Source: Fen-1254 sp963778945 (GTDB lineage: Bacteria; Bacteroidota; Ignavibacteria; UBA10030). Taken from it: a stretch of 64,000 nucleotides of DNA. Positions within the stretch are counted from its first letter, which is position 1. The number at the start of each line of letters is the position of its first letter. Of this stretch, positions 8,927-17,565 are shown piece after piece. Below the pieces are notes generated by a model. That model worked only from the letters and a program-made list of their open reading frames with translations, did not search any database and was not told the DNA's origin. The DNA is taken from NCBI GenBank assembly GCA_963778945.1, contig CAVZWL010000020.1, forward strand, positions 77,114 through 141,113. Direction: 5' to 3'. A program made the position numbers and the translations under genes.

Positions 8927-9487
8927 ATGCATATATCATTATTTCTTACGTTAGCTCTTGTCTTGGGACTTATTCCTGCGGTAGTTTCAGAAAAGAAGGA
9001 ATCTCCTTCAAAATTCTACGATTTTACAATGAAGACCATAGACGGCAAAGATAAACCTTTGTCAGAGTATAAGGGTAAAGTTTTACTGGTTGTCAATGTT
9101 GCTTCGAAATGCGGGCATACACCGCAATACAAGGGATTAGAAGTGCTCTATGAAAAATACGAAAAAAAAGGATTTATGATTTTAGGTTTTCCTGCAAATA
9201 ATTTTTTCCGGCAAGAACCCGGGACAGATTCGGAGATAAAGCAATTTTGTTCGACCAAATACAACGTGACGTTTGACATGTTCTCAAAGATCAGCGTAAA
9301 GGGGGACGATCAACATCCGCTCTATCGATATTTAACCGAGGAGAGTCCTTTTCCAGGTGATGTAAAATGGAACTTCCAGAAATATCTTGTGGATAGGAAC
9401 GGATCGGTTGTCGCGAAATTTGATCCAAAGGTCGAACCGGAGGACACAAGTATCGTTCAGACTATCGAAAAATATTTGGGTCAGTAA
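8927..9487 (+). CDS. Glutathione peroxidase family protein (Cys type), exported
   Basis: This 186-residue thiol peroxidase carries an N-terminal hydrophobic signal segment (LFLTLALVLGLIPAVVS), so it probably acts in the periplasm. The catalytic Cys62 is in VASKCGHTPQY; FPANNFFRQEPG and WNFQKYLVDRNG are the other family blocks. The residue that is Gln in the classical CNQF motif is Asn92 here (ANNF). Members of this family reduce hydroperoxides, often with thioredoxin rather than glutathione. The ATG follows AAGGTGC. Together with rubrerythrin it suggests exposure to peroxide. Confidence 0.93.
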   Translation: MHISLFLTLALVLGLIPAVVSEKKESPSKFYDFTMKTIDGKDKPLSEYKGKVLLVVNVASKCGHTPQYKGLEVLYEKYEKKGFMILGFPANNFFRQEPGTDSEIKQFCSTKYNVTFDMFSKISVKGDDQHPLYRYLTEESPFPGDVKWNFQKYLVDRNGSVVAKFDPKVEPEDTSIVQTIEKYLGQ

Positions 9488-9489
9488 TA

Positions 9490-9715
9490 CACAGTTTTTA
9501 GTGCTTGGTTCGTAGTTCTTAGTGCGAAGTGCATTGATATATAATGTTTCCGTATGAGTTGAACCGCGATTCACCATTTGAGGTTCACTTTTATTGAAAC
9601 TTCAGCACTAAAAACGTCAGCACATTAAACTTCCATTTATCATTTACCATTCACCATCTTCTAACTTCTGTCTTCTTACTTCTGAATTCTAACTTCTGAA
9701 TTCTCCTCATTGTTC
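9490..9715. repeat. Degenerate intergenic word repeats after gpx
   Basis: Immediately after the peroxidase stop come TTAGTGCTTGGTTCGTAG and TTCTTAGTGCGAAGTGC, then CCATTTATCATTTACCATTC and CTAACTTCTGAATTC words up to about 9715. These are the same word families seen at the other operon boundaries. Confidence 0.75.
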
Positions 9716-9749
9716 CTTGTGCAAAAAAATGTTACTTTCATTTTAGTGT

Positions 9750-10586
9750 ATGCTTCGATTCTTGAGCAAATCAAAAATTCGGGAAAAATGGAGTTTTACT
9801 TCCGATTCGCTTATTTGGCGTATTTTGTATGAAGAACCCCATTGTATTATAGGCGAGTGCAGGGATGCAGAGCGGAAGATTGCATCATTTTTCAGTCTTG
9901 ATGCTGCTTCAGGATCCGCCTATTGGCATGCAAAGCAATTCGCGGAACCATGGTGGATTGGCATCGAAGGTGTTGAAAATGGTCTTGTGTTCTTTCACGG
10001 TTATGCAAAACCGGATATGCCGGAACATAAAGGAATAGAGGCATGCAGCATCGTAAGCGGGCGCACCCTCTGGTCGAATCCGAACTTCGTTTTTTGGTTT
10101 TCGTGCGGCGACAAAATTTGTGCTTATAGAGACTTTTTTGAAAAACGCGTCTCGTATCTTCTCAATGCGCAGAGCGGTGAAATCCTGGAAGAAGATATCG
10201 ATGCACGAGCGCTTCGACATCTCAAAGAAGAAAGCGATGTTCAGCCGGGAGCGCAATTTCCGGAACCGCTTGAGGGATCCGTTGATATAAAGCAGGTATC
10301 GGATTTGCTCGGAAAGAAATGGAACAATATACTCCCTGAGACTATCGAATTTTTAGAGAATACAGAGTATTGGATCATAGGTTTTTATATTCGGGAGGAA
10401 GGGCGCAATTGGGTTTCTCCGCACTTAGGAATCGTAGAAAAAAAAACAGGAGATATTGCCTATTCGATAAAACTGGGAGAGCATTATCCTGTACCGGTTC
10501 CCGGCCTCTTCTTTAAGGTGCGGGAGAATATTTATTACATTGAAAGTCAACATTCCTTGCACGCTGTTGAATTATGGAAATCTTAA
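9750..10586 (+). CDS. DUF4905-like protein of unknown function
   Basis: This soluble, cytoplasmic-looking protein has 278 residues and no signal peptide or membrane segment. It is rich in tryptophan and acidic residues (WSFTSDSLIWRILYEEP, YWIIGFYIREEGRNW), and its repeated short beta-like stretches could form a propeller-like fold. The pattern matches my recollection of DUF4905 proteins, found mainly in Bacteroidota/Ignavibacteria; I know of no function. Its stop overlaps the start of yjbQ by 13 bases, so it is probably translated with yjbQ and phzF. Confidence 0.75.
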   Translation: MLRFLSKSKIREKWSFTSDSLIWRILYEEPHCIIGECRDAERKIASFFSLDAASGSAYWHAKQFAEPWWIGIEGVENGLVFFHGYAKPDMPEHKGIEACSIVSGRTLWSNPNFVFWFSCGDKICAYRDFFEKRVSYLLNAQSGEILEEDIDARALRHLKEESDVQPGAQFPEPLEGSVDIKQVSDLLGKKWNNILPETIEFLENTEYWIIGFYIREEGRNWVSPHLGIVEKKTGDIAYSIKLGEHYPVPVPGLFFKVRENIYYIESQHSLHAVELWKS

Positions 10587-10994
10587 CGGAACACATTCGT
10601 ATTGATACAAGCGGTAATTCCGAAGTTATCGATATTACGGGTAACGTCGAAAATATTACTTCGAAACCATAAAATTAAAAATGGCCTCGTGACCATCTTT
10701 GTCTCGGGATCAACAGCATCAGTCACGACTACGGAATATGAACCTGGTTTAAAAAAGGATATTCCGGAAATGCTCGAACGTTTGGCGCCGGCAGGGAAGA
10801 GCTATTATCATAACGCTACCTGGGGGGATGGAAATGGTCATGCTCATGTTCGCGCTGCATTTCTCGGTCCATCATTGACCGTTCCTTTGAAGGAAGGGGC
10901 ATTGACACTCGGTACATGGCAGCAAATTGTACTGATCGACTTTGACAACAAAGAGCGCAAGAGAAATCTCGTAGTCCAGATTATGGGAGAATGA
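10574..10994 (+). CDS. yjbQ: YjbQ / UPF0047 family protein, split by one frameshift
   Basis: The ATG at 10574 (inside the end of the upstream gene) starts MEILTEHIRIDTSGN, the standard YjbQ N-terminus, but that frame stops near 10672. The rest continues in another frame (clear from 10602) with NGLVTIFVSGSTASVTTTEY, ending at 10994. The split is a single-base shift around 10665-10675, next to an A-run. Core motifs are intact: SGSTASVTTTEYEP, the His/Asp-rich HNATWGDGNGHAHVRA, and GTWQQIVLIDFDN. YjbQ proteins can act as secondary thiamine-phosphate synthases, but their physiological role is uncertain. I judge the gene real and the shift most likely a sequencing or assembly error. Confidence 0.85.
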
Positions 10995-11923
10995 ACATGA
11001 AATCGATTCGTATCAAGCATGTCGATGCATTTACAAAAAAACCGTTCACTGGAAATTATGCGGCGGTTGTTATCGATGCAAATGGATTAAGCGATGAAGA
11101 AATGCGCCTCATTGCCCGCGAAATGAATGTTTCGGAAACGGCATTCATTCTTCAGCCCTCGATTGCCGATGCGGATATTCAAATTCGCTGGTTTACGCCT
11201 TCTTCAGAAGTTCCTCTTTGCGGACATGCGACAATTGCCGGTTTCCATGCACTCGCGGAAGAAAACATGGCAGGCATGACGACGAACGGCCAGCATTATT
11301 TCAAACTGCAGACAAAGAGCGGCATTCTTCCCGTTCGTGTTGAAAAAAATTTCCATGGAATTGCAGTAGAATTCGAGCTGCCGAAACCGAAATTTTCTCT
11401 TAAGAAAAAAATTTCGCCTGCGCTTCTCTCTGCTCTTCGGTTATCAAAGAAAGATATCGAATTGAATTTGCCTCCGGCTGTCGATGTCAACCTGTATTTG
11501 CCGGTCAAGCGATTGAAGACGCTGCAGTCAATCAAGCCGGATTATGAAGCGCTGGAAATTATTTTAAAGCGATTGAAGCTTCAGGGTGTTTGTGTCTTTT
11601 CACTCGAAACAATCGAGAAAACATCCGCAGTGCATTCACGTTTTTTTGCCCCGGGCCTGGGAATTCAAGAGGATCCGGTCACAGGATCTGCAAACGGCCC
11701 CCTTGGAGTATATCTCTCAATCTATGCGATGAAAGCCGGCTACCCTGTTGTCTGCAGAGAACTTGCAGATGGCAGAAAGGAATTTATTGGCGAGCAGGGC
11801 GATACCATAGGGCGTCCCGGCCGTGTCAAAATACGTCTTCGCTATAATAAGAAATCAGTCGAACAAGTGTCAATAGAAGGCGAAGCGATAACGGTGTTGA
11901 ATGGAACGATGGAGATTCATTAA
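10991..11923 (+). CDS. PhzF-family isomerase/epimerase
   Basis: This 310-residue protein belongs to the PhzF (diaminopimelate-epimerase-like) fold family. The N-terminal half has HVDAFTKKPFTGN and the catalytic Glu49 in NVSETAFI. PLCGHATIAGFHAL and, in the second half, GIQEDPVTGSANGPLG are family signatures. PhzF isomerises a phenazine precursor in pseudomonads, but most family members act on unknown metabolites, so a phenazine role should not be inferred. The start overlaps the yjbQ stop (ATGA), which indicates translational coupling. A second ATG two codons downstream is equally possible. Confidence 0.93.
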   Translation: MNMKSIRIKHVDAFTKKPFTGNYAAVVIDANGLSDEEMRLIAREMNVSETAFILQPSIADADIQIRWFTPSSEVPLCGHATIAGFHALAEENMAGMTTNGQHYFKLQTKSGILPVRVEKNFHGIAVEFELPKPKFSLKKKISPALLSALRLSKKDIELNLPPAVDVNLYLPVKRLKTLQSIKPDYEALEIILKRLKLQGVCVFSLETIEKTSAVHSRFFAPGLGIQEDPVTGSANGPLGVYLSIYAMKAGYPVVCRELADGRKEFIGEQGDTIGRPGRVKIRLRYNKKSVEQVSIEGEAITVLNGTMEIH

Positions 11924-12010
11924 GAATTCAGAAGTCAGAAGTGAGAATATAGAATATAAAATTTAGAATGCAAAATTCAAAAACATAGGTTAGATTTCTG
12001 AATATAAAAC
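11924..12010. repeat. Degenerate word repeats after phzF
   Basis: Directly after the TAA of phzF, words of the type GAATTCAGAAGTCAGAAGTG and TATAGAATATAAAATTTAG repeat imperfectly, followed by similar AAATTCAAAAAC text. This is the same class of sequence seen at other gene ends. No gene is visible between here and 12197. Confidence 0.65.
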
Positions 12011-12079
12011 TTAAAATGAACCGGCAGTGAAGTCGGTAGCGTAATTGTAAAAGCTGCAATCAAGAGATGGAAATACGAG

Positions 12080-12109
12080 ACCTTGCGAAGGTCACCACCT
12101 TCGCAAGGT
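12080..12109. repeat. CCTTGCGAAGG-type hairpin
   Basis: ACCTTGCGAAGGT (12080-12092) is followed, after CACC, by its exact reverse complement ACCTTCGCAAGGT (12097-12109). The same core recurs as a hairpin at 46539-46571 and as a single copy near 33190. It lies between phzF and the heterodisulfide-reductase-like gene and lacks a T-tract. Confidence 0.75.
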
Positions 12110-12196
12110 GGCAAGACTGGTGGGAGAGGGCAGGAGAATTGTATGGAATATATTGTGTTTTTCATCATAATTTAAACCTGAAAGGTGTTATTGTAA

Positions 12197-13069
12197 ATGA
12201 AACAAGCAGTCTTTTCGTTTGTCCTTGTGATAGCTTTCGTAATGTTTACTTTCAGCATACGGCGTTTATTTCAGCACCTCGGTCTTGGAAAAACAGAAAA
12301 CCGAACCGACCATATTGGCGTTCGGATTAAAAAAATGCTGATTATTGCTATCGGGCAGAAGAAGTTGTTTCGAGAGCCGCTTGCCGGGTTTATGCATGCA
12401 TTTATTTTTTGGGGCTTTCTTGTTCTTCTGGCTGCCGTCGTGGAGGCGGTCGGCGAGGGCTTGATTCCCGGATTTTCTCTTCGATTCCTCGGAATCTTCT
12501 ACCGGCCTCTCGTTTTCATGGAAGAATTATTTTCCGTACTCGTTCTTCTTGGCGTCGTAACAGCGCTGATCCGGCGTCATATTGTTAAGCCGGCGCGTTT
12601 GGATTACAGTCTCCATGCTCAAATTGACGCAACGGCGATTCTCTGCACGATTTTTATGATCATGATCAGTATGCTCGGACAGAACGCTGCACGCGGCGCG
12701 CTTACTGCGCCGGAAAACGGTCGGTTCCTTTCCAGCTCGCTGATCCCGTGGTTCGCTTCTTTTGGCTCAGAAACAAACACTATACTTTTTGACACATTCT
12801 GGTGGACTCATATCGTCCTCATCCTCGGGTTTTTAAATTATTTGCCTTATTCAAAACATTGCCATGTCCTGACATCGGTTCCCAATGTATTTCTGAGCTC
12901 ACTCGATCCTCCTGGGCAATTGAAGCCGATCAATTTTGAAGCGGAAGGAGTGGAAAAATTCGGCGCTTCCGATGTGGACGATTTGACCTGGAAACAATTA
13001 TTGGACGGCTACACATGCACAGAATGCGGGACGATGCTCCGATTCCTGTCCGGCAAGCAGCACGGGTAA
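12197..13069 (+). CDS. Heterodisulfide-reductase-like membrane electron-transfer protein, N-terminal part
   Basis: This is the first frame of a gene that runs to 14199. It encodes about five hydrophobic segments of a NarI-like cytochrome b type domain (MKQAVFSFVLVIAFVMFTFS; HAFIFWGFLVLLAAVVEAVG), with His residues that could ligate haem (HAFIFWGF, WWTHIVLILGFLNY). It ends at the first cluster motif, CTECG. One extra G near 13029 then shifts the frame; removing it restores CTECGRCSDSCPAS, the first 4Fe-4S motif. Proteins of this build link menaquinone or a periplasmic donor to a cytoplasmic CCG-domain site. The exact partner is unknown. The gene looks real but broken in this assembly. Confidence 0.85.
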   Translation: MKQAVFSFVLVIAFVMFTFSIRRLFQHLGLGKTENRTDHIGVRIKKMLIIAIGQKKLFREPLAGFMHAFIFWGFLVLLAAVVEAVGEGLIPGFSLRFLGIFYRPLVFMEELFSVLVLLGVVTALIRRHIVKPARLDYSLHAQIDATAILCTIFMIMISMLGQNAARGALTAPENGRFLSSSLIPWFASFGSETNTILFDTFWWTHIVLILGFLNYLPYSKHCHVLTSVPNVFLSSLDPPGQLKPINFEAEGVEKFGASDVDDLTWKQLLDGYTCTECGTMLRFLSGKQHG

Positions 13070-13138
13070 ATCTCTTTCACCGAGAAAAATTATGACCGAT
13101 ATCAGAAAGCGGGTGGAAGAGAAAGGGAAGACTGCTCC

Positions 13139-13822
13139 ATGGAGGACGGAAAAAATATTCGCGTTCCCGATGGACAAAAACATCCGGCTGAAAAAACATT
13201 GATCCACGATTATATTACGGCAGAGGAACTCTTTGCATGTACAACCTGCATGGCATGCATGGAAGAATGTCCGGTTATGAACGAGCATGTTCCGGCTATT
13301 GTCGAAATGCGGCGAAGCCTGGTTCTCATGGAATCGAATTTTCCGCCGGAGGTGCAGAGCGTATTCAAGAATCTGGAAACGAACTTCAGCCCGTGGGCAT
13401 TTCCGCCTTCTGCCCGCACAGACTGGGCCGATGGGCTGGATATACCGCTTATGGCGCAGGCTCCGGATGCGGAAATTCTTTTCTGGGTCGGCTGTGCAGG
13501 TGCATTTGATGAACGGTATAAAAAAGTGACAAAAGCATTTGCCGGTTTGATGAAAAAAGCCGGTATTCACTTTGCAATTCTCGGCAGTGAAGAAAAATGC
13601 ACGGGAGATTCTGCCCGCCGGCTGGGAAATGAATACCTTGCACAGATGCTGATGAAAGAAAATATTGCAACCCTAAATGCGTACCATGTAAAAAAAATCG
13701 TTACGAGTTGTCCGCATTGTTTCAATACGCTTAAAAACGAATACCCCAATTTCGGAGGAACGTACGAAGTCCTTCATCATACCGAATTTCTGGCACGGAT
13801 CTCATTCGAAAGGGAAAATTGA
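13139..13822 (+). CDS. Heterodisulfide-reductase-like protein, ferredoxin and first CCG part
   Basis: This is the second large piece of the gene begun at 12197. It holds the second 4Fe-4S motif, CTTCMACMEECPVMNEH, then the linker SARTDWADGLDIP typical of HdrD-like proteins, then WVGCAGAFD and the first cysteine-rich CCG-type module (EEKCTGDSARRLGNEY, SCPHCFNTLKNEYPNF). The reading frame changes near 13136 at its start and near 13799 at its end. There the neighbouring frame gives LIRKGKLKAEKED, a much more family-like join than the printed ending ARISFEREN. Confidence 0.85.
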   Translation: MEDGKNIRVPDGQKHPAEKTLIHDYITAEELFACTTCMACMEECPVMNEHVPAIVEMRRSLVLMESNFPPEVQSVFKNLETNFSPWAFPPSARTDWADGLDIPLMAQAPDAEILFWVGCAGAFDERYKKVTKAFAGLMKKAGIHFAILGSEEKCTGDSARRLGNEYLAQMLMKENIATLNAYHVKKIVTSCPHCFNTLKNEYPNFGGTYEVLHHTEFLARISFEREN

Positions 13823-14199
13823 AGGCGGAAAAGGAAGACGCCATACGTATCACGTTTCACGACTCCTGTTATCTTGGAAGATATAATTCGATGTACGCGC
13901 AGCCGAGGGAGATTCTGCAGTCGATAACCGGAATCGGACTCGTGGAAATGGAGCGTTCACACTCGAAAGGTTTCTGCTGCGGAGCAGGCGGGGGCCGAAT
14001 GTGGATGGAAGAGATCGGAGGGGACACGGAGTGAATGAGAAACGCACGGAGCAGGCGCTTGCATGCAGACCCGATACGATAGCGACAGCATGTCCGTTTT
14101 GTATGACGATGCTGGAAGACGGTTTGAAAGCAAAAGAAGCCGCGTGAAACCGTCAAGGTAAAAGACGTGGCCGAGCTGTTATCGGAATCAATAAGATAA
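13819..14199 (+). CDS. Heterodisulfide-reductase-like protein, C-terminal CCG module
   Basis: This is the last part of the gene begun at 12197. It reads HDSCYLGRYNSMY, then GFCCGAGGGRMWMEE, the second CCG motif that holds the non-cubane cluster in HdrB/HdrD-like proteins. A shift near 14028 leads to NEKRTEQALACRPDTIATA and CPFCMTMLEDGLKAKEA. A further one-base shift near 14150 gives ETVKVKDVAELLSESIR and a stop at 14197-14199. At least five single-base shifts in one gene, with every cluster-binding motif kept, point to sequence error rather than decay. The complete protein would be about 660 residues. Confidence 0.8.
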
Positions 14200-14256
14200 T
14201 GAGAGACAGAAAATCTCAAGAGTTTTTAACATATCTGTAAAGAAAGGCGGGCGGCC

Positions 14257-14628
14257 ATGGCGGGAATGTTCGAAATGGATTATAAGGAGAAAAAAATTCT
14301 TTGTCTCGATTTGTCGGGCCTTGAGTTGAAAGACAAAGAGGAATTTAAGTCACATGTCAACAATGCAAAAAAAACCATCGAGCAGCGTCCTCCGAACTCT
14401 ATTTTGCTTATCACTAACATTGCGAATACCGGTTTCGATACGGAAATTGCAGCCGTCATGGCAGAATATGCTACTCACAACACTTCCTATGTGAAAGCCA
14501 GCGCTGTTGTCGGCATATCAGGCGTTCAAAAAATAATACTTACAGCTATTAAATCGTTCACTGGAAGAGACTTCTTTGTATCCAATACGATGCAGGAGGC
14601 ACAGGATTGGCTGGTTAGTCAGGATTAA
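14257..14628 (+). CDS. SpoIIAA/STAS-like small protein
   Basis: This 123-residue soluble protein has the alternating strand-helix pattern of SpoIIAA/STAS-like domains: YKEKKILCLDLSGLEL, NSILLITNIANTGFD, KASAVVGISGVQKIILTA and a closing AQDWLVSQ. Similar single-domain proteins are common next to signalling or electron-transfer genes in Bacteroidota, with no known role. The start ATG is preceded by GAAAGGCGG. It follows the heterodisulfide-reductase-like gene by 57 bases and may be co-transcribed. Confidence 0.7.
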   Translation: MAGMFEMDYKEKKILCLDLSGLELKDKEEFKSHVNNAKKTIEQRPPNSILLITNIANTGFDTEIAAVMAEYATHNTSYVKASAVVGISGVQKIILTAIKSFTGRDFFVSNTMQEAQDWLVSQD

Positions 14629-14880
14629 GAATGGTGAACTGTGAACTGAAAACTGTAAACTGCATAAAAAAAACCAACAAATTAACAAAGTAACTGAATA
14701 ACTGAGCGACTGAACTACCGAATAACCGAGCAACAATGAATAGTGAATACGAACGATTCATTTATATTTTTTTTAACCAAGGACCAAGAGCCGAAGAACG
14801 CTGATATATCATCTTAGCGTTGACAATTTGCAATTGAAAATTGGCAATTGAAAATCCTCCTCCTTTTCCTCTTCCTTGAC
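14629..14880. repeat. Degenerate word repeats between the STAS-like gene and efp
   Basis: Starting at the stop codon: GTGAACTGTGAACTG and AAAACTGTAAACTGC, then GTAACTGAATAACTGAGC, GACTGAACTACCGAATAACC, and AATTTGCAATTGAAAATTGG. Several word families of this window meet here. The remaining bases to 14969 are A/T-rich and presumably carry the efp promoter. No coding frame is seen. Confidence 0.7.
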
Positions 14881-14969
14881 TTTATATACAAGAAATCGTA
14901 TATTTTGACTCAAATTTTATAAAAAAGTGATCCTTTTTAATCAAAATTGATAGGATTCTGATAAATTTT

Positions 14970-15530
14970 ATGGCGACGACTGGCGACTTTCGAATTGGTA
15001 TGGTTATTCGCTTCAACGGCGAACTTCACAGAATTGAAGAATATATACACCGCACACCGGGCAATTTAAGAGCGTTTGTGCAAGCAAAATTGCGCAGTCT
15101 TAAAAGCGGCCGCATCACAGAGACCCGGTTCAGATCCGGGGAAGAAGTCGAAGAGGTTCGTGTGGAGCAAAAGGAGTTCCAATACCTTTTTCATGACGGT
15201 TCAAGTTTTCAATTCATGGACAAAAAATCATATGAACAGATGCCGGTCGATGAAAAAGCGCTTGGCGAGGGGGCAAAATTCATTAAAGAAGGGGAAACGG
15301 TGCAGCTTCAAATGGTCGGTATGGACATCGTCGGAGCGGAACTTCCCTATAACGTGGAATTAAAAGTTATCGAAACGGTACCCGGTGTAAAAGGCGATAC
15401 TGCAACAGGAGCGCAAAAACCGGCTACGCTTGAAACGGGGGCTGTGATTAACGTGCCCCTGTTCATTAACGAAGGGGATACGATTCGGGTCGATGTCCGT
15501 ACGGGCAAGTATCTTGAGCGGGTCAATTAA
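14970..15530 (+). CDS. efp: Elongation factor P
   Basis: This 186-residue protein has full EF-P length with the usual three beta-barrel domains. It binds between the P and E sites and rescues ribosomes stalled at polyproline. The C-terminal signature GAVINVPLFINEGDTIRVD is clear. The loop that normally carries the modified Lys or Arg reads HRTPGNLRAF, with Asn32 at the position of E. coli Lys34 (PGK). The modified-Lys system therefore probably does not apply; the neighbouring Arg residues are not at the aligned position. The start lacks a strong ribosome binding site. It leads a cluster with accB and accC, a common arrangement. Confidence 0.97.
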   Translation: MATTGDFRIGMVIRFNGELHRIEEYIHRTPGNLRAFVQAKLRSLKSGRITETRFRSGEEVEEVRVEQKEFQYLFHDGSSFQFMDKKSYEQMPVDEKALGEGAKFIKEGETVQLQMVGMDIVGAELPYNVELKVIETVPGVKGDTATGAQKPATLETGAVINVPLFINEGDTIRVDVRTGKYLERVN

Positions 15531-15565
15531 TCGTTACTCAGCAGGAGCGAAACTTCGGAGCAGCT

Positions 15566-16042
15566 ATGGAAATTTCATATATCAAAAAAATAATTAAACT
15601 TGTTGAAAACAGCGATATCGATGAAATTGAAATCGATGAAGAGGGGAAGAAACTGCGTGTTGCCAGAACCCGCCATAATGTTTCCGCTCAGCAGATTATG
15701 CTGCCGCCCGCGGCAGGGCAGTCCGGATATTTTTCCGAGAACCAGCATCCCGCACCTCAAGAATCAAAACCGCATGTCGAAGCTCCCGCTGCTGAAAATC
15801 GATACCATGAAGTGCGTTCCCCCATTGTCGGCACATTCTACAGAGCGCCGACCCCGGAAGCAGAGCCATATGTGGAAATTGGTCATCAAGTAAAATCCGG
15901 TTCGGTTCTTTGCATCGTCGAGGCGATGAAACTGATGAATGAAATCGAATCAGATGCCGACGGAACTATCGTCAAAATTATGGTTGAAAACGGCAAGCCG
16001 GTTGAATACAATCAAGTCCTTTTCCTTGTCGAAAAAGCATAG
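15566..16042 (+). CDS. accB: Biotin carboxyl carrier protein of acetyl-CoA carboxylase
   Basis: This 158-residue protein has a short N-terminal helical part (KKIIKLVENSDIDEIEI), a Pro/Ala-rich linker (residues 45-80), and a C-terminal biotinyl domain (RSPIVGTFYRAPTPEAEPYV). The biotinylated Lys122 is in CIVEAMKLMNEIE. It shuttles carboxybiotin between AccC and the carboxyltransferase, giving malonyl-CoA for fatty acid synthesis. It lies 35 bases after efp and 42 before accC. The carboxyltransferase genes are not in the window. Confidence 0.97.
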   Translation: MEISYIKKIIKLVENSDIDEIEIDEEGKKLRVARTRHNVSAQQIMLPPAAGQSGYFSENQHPAPQESKPHVEAPAAENRYHEVRSPIVGTFYRAPTPEAEPYVEIGHQVKSGSVLCIVEAMKLMNEIESDADGTIVKIMVENGKPVEYNQVLFLVEKA

Positions 16043-16084
16043 ACATTCGTCTCATTCACACACTCATAATGGGCGAGTCCTCAT

Positions 16085-17425
16085 TTGTTTAAAAAAATAC
16101 TTATAGCAAATCGCGGCGAAATAGCGCTGCGGGTCATTCGTGCTGCTCATGAATTAGGAATTAAAACCGTAGCGGTGTACTCAGAAGCTGATCGAGAATC
16201 CCTGCACGTACGTTTTGCAGACGAGGCAGTATGCATCGGTCCTGCAGCGAGCAAGGAAAGTTATCTGAATATACCGCGCTTGATTGCTGCTGCAGAGGTA
16301 ACGAATGCAGACAGCATACATCCGGGATACGGATTCTTATCCGAAAATGCAAACTTCGCTGAAATCTGCGCTTCTTCCGGAATTATTTTTATCGGACCCA
16401 GCCCGGAGGCAATCACAGCGATGGGAGATAAAGCGTTCGCGAAAGAGACTATGAAGCGGGCAGGCGTGCCTGTTGTGCCCGGCAGCGAAGGCGTCATCTC
16501 CGATATCAATGAAGCAAAAAAGATCGCGCTTGAAATCGGTTTTCCCGTTATCATCAAGGCAACGGCCGGCGGAGGCGGACGCGGTATGCGCATCGTTCGC
16601 AGCGAAGATGAGCTGGAAAACGCTTTCCTTACAGCAAGCCACGAAGCGGAAACATCGTTCGGCAATTCCGCGGTTTATATTGAGAAATATATCGAAGAGC
16701 CTCGTCACATTGAAATTCAGATTATGGGAGACAGCGCTGGAACGGTAGTCCATTTCGGTGAAAGGGACTGCAGCATTCAGAGGCGGCATCAAAAACTTTT
16801 GGAAGAATCTCCTTCTCCAGCCCTCTCTTCGGAATTACGGGAAGCTATGGGTTCGGCTGCTGTCAAGGGAGCCAAAAGCGCAAAATATCTTGGAGCGGGA
16901 ACGATAGAATTTCTACTCGACAAGAATAAGAATTTTTATTTTATGGAAATGAACACGCGTATTCAGGTCGAGCATCCTGTCACGGAAGAGGTGTACGGAG
17001 TCGATCTGGTCAAAATGCAGCTGCAGGTGGTGGCCGGTGAACGGCTCAAGCGTCAAAGACTTAAGCCGCTCTGGCATGCCATCGAATGCCGCATTAATGC
17101 GGAAGATCCGTCTGCTGGATTCCGTCCTTCCCCCGGCCACATAACAAGCCTTCACTTTCCCGGCGGCTTCGGAATCCGCGTTGATTCTCACGCGTATGCC
17201 GGATATTATATTCCGCCGTATTATGATTCGCTCATAGCCAAGTTGATTGCAAAGGGAAAAAATCGGGAAGAAGCGATTTCACGAATGCACCGGGCGCTCG
17301 ATGAGTTTGTTATCGAAGGTGTTAAAACGACGATTCCATTTCATAAGAAACTCATGAAGAATGAAAAGTTTCGGAGCGGAAGTTTCGATACGAATTTCAT
17401 AGAGACATTTGCGTTTGATGAATAA
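16085..17425 (+). CDS. accC: Biotin carboxylase subunit of acetyl-CoA carboxylase
   Basis: This 446-residue ATP-grasp enzyme carboxylates the biotin of AccB using bicarbonate and ATP. It begins FKKILIANRGEIALRVIRA. ATP-binding KATAGGGGRGMRIV, the RRHQKLLEESPSP segment, and the catalytic EMNTRIQVEHPVTEEV are all intact. The start is TTG at 16085, the only start giving the conserved N-terminus. The gene is undamaged, in contrast to several neighbours. Confidence 0.97.
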   Translation: MFKKILIANRGEIALRVIRAAHELGIKTVAVYSEADRESLHVRFADEAVCIGPAASKESYLNIPRLIAAAEVTNADSIHPGYGFLSENANFAEICASSGIIFIGPSPEAITAMGDKAFAKETMKRAGVPVVPGSEGVISDINEAKKIALEIGFPVIIKATAGGGGRGMRIVRSEDELENAFLTASHEAETSFGNSAVYIEKYIEEPRHIEIQIMGDSAGTVVHFGERDCSIQRRHQKLLEESPSPALSSELREAMGSAAVKGAKSAKYLGAGTIEFLLDKNKNFYFMEMNTRIQVEHPVTEEVYGVDLVKMQLQVVAGERLKRQRLKPLWHAIECRINAEDPSAGFRPSPGHITSLHFPGGFGIRVDSHAYAGYYIPPYYDSLIAKLIAKGKNREEAISRMHRALDEFVIEGVKTTIPFHKKLMKNEKFRSGSFDTNFIETFAFDE

Positions 17426-17429
17426 ATTC

Positions 17430-17490
17430 TGAAAAATTGCAAATAGTGAATGGTAAATGGTGAATAGTAAATGGTATGAGCAAATAAAAA
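17430..17490. repeat. AATAGTGAATGGTAAATGG-type word repeats after accC
   Basis: A few bases after the accC stop, GCAAATAGTGAATGG, TAAATGGTGAATAG and TAAATGGTATG follow one another. These are 7-base words of the type A-A-T-A/G-G-T-G/A. The same family occurs at 46495, 46738 and 49960. Confidence 0.75.
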
Positions 17491-17565
17491 TCGTTAGCAG
17501 GCTTCGTTTGAAAGAAAAAAATCTACAAACTGAAATTTGAAATTTATAAATTTTAGGAGTGCTCC

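Noticed and set aside
10991..11923. Phenazine biosynthesis gene
   Set aside because: PhzF-like isomerases are widespread outside phenazine pathways and no other phz gene is present.
11977..12197. Possible tRNA or structured RNA around the hairpin before the Hdr-like gene
   Set aside because: No cloverleaf or anticodon arm can be drawn; the only structure is the CCTTGCGAAGG hairpin.
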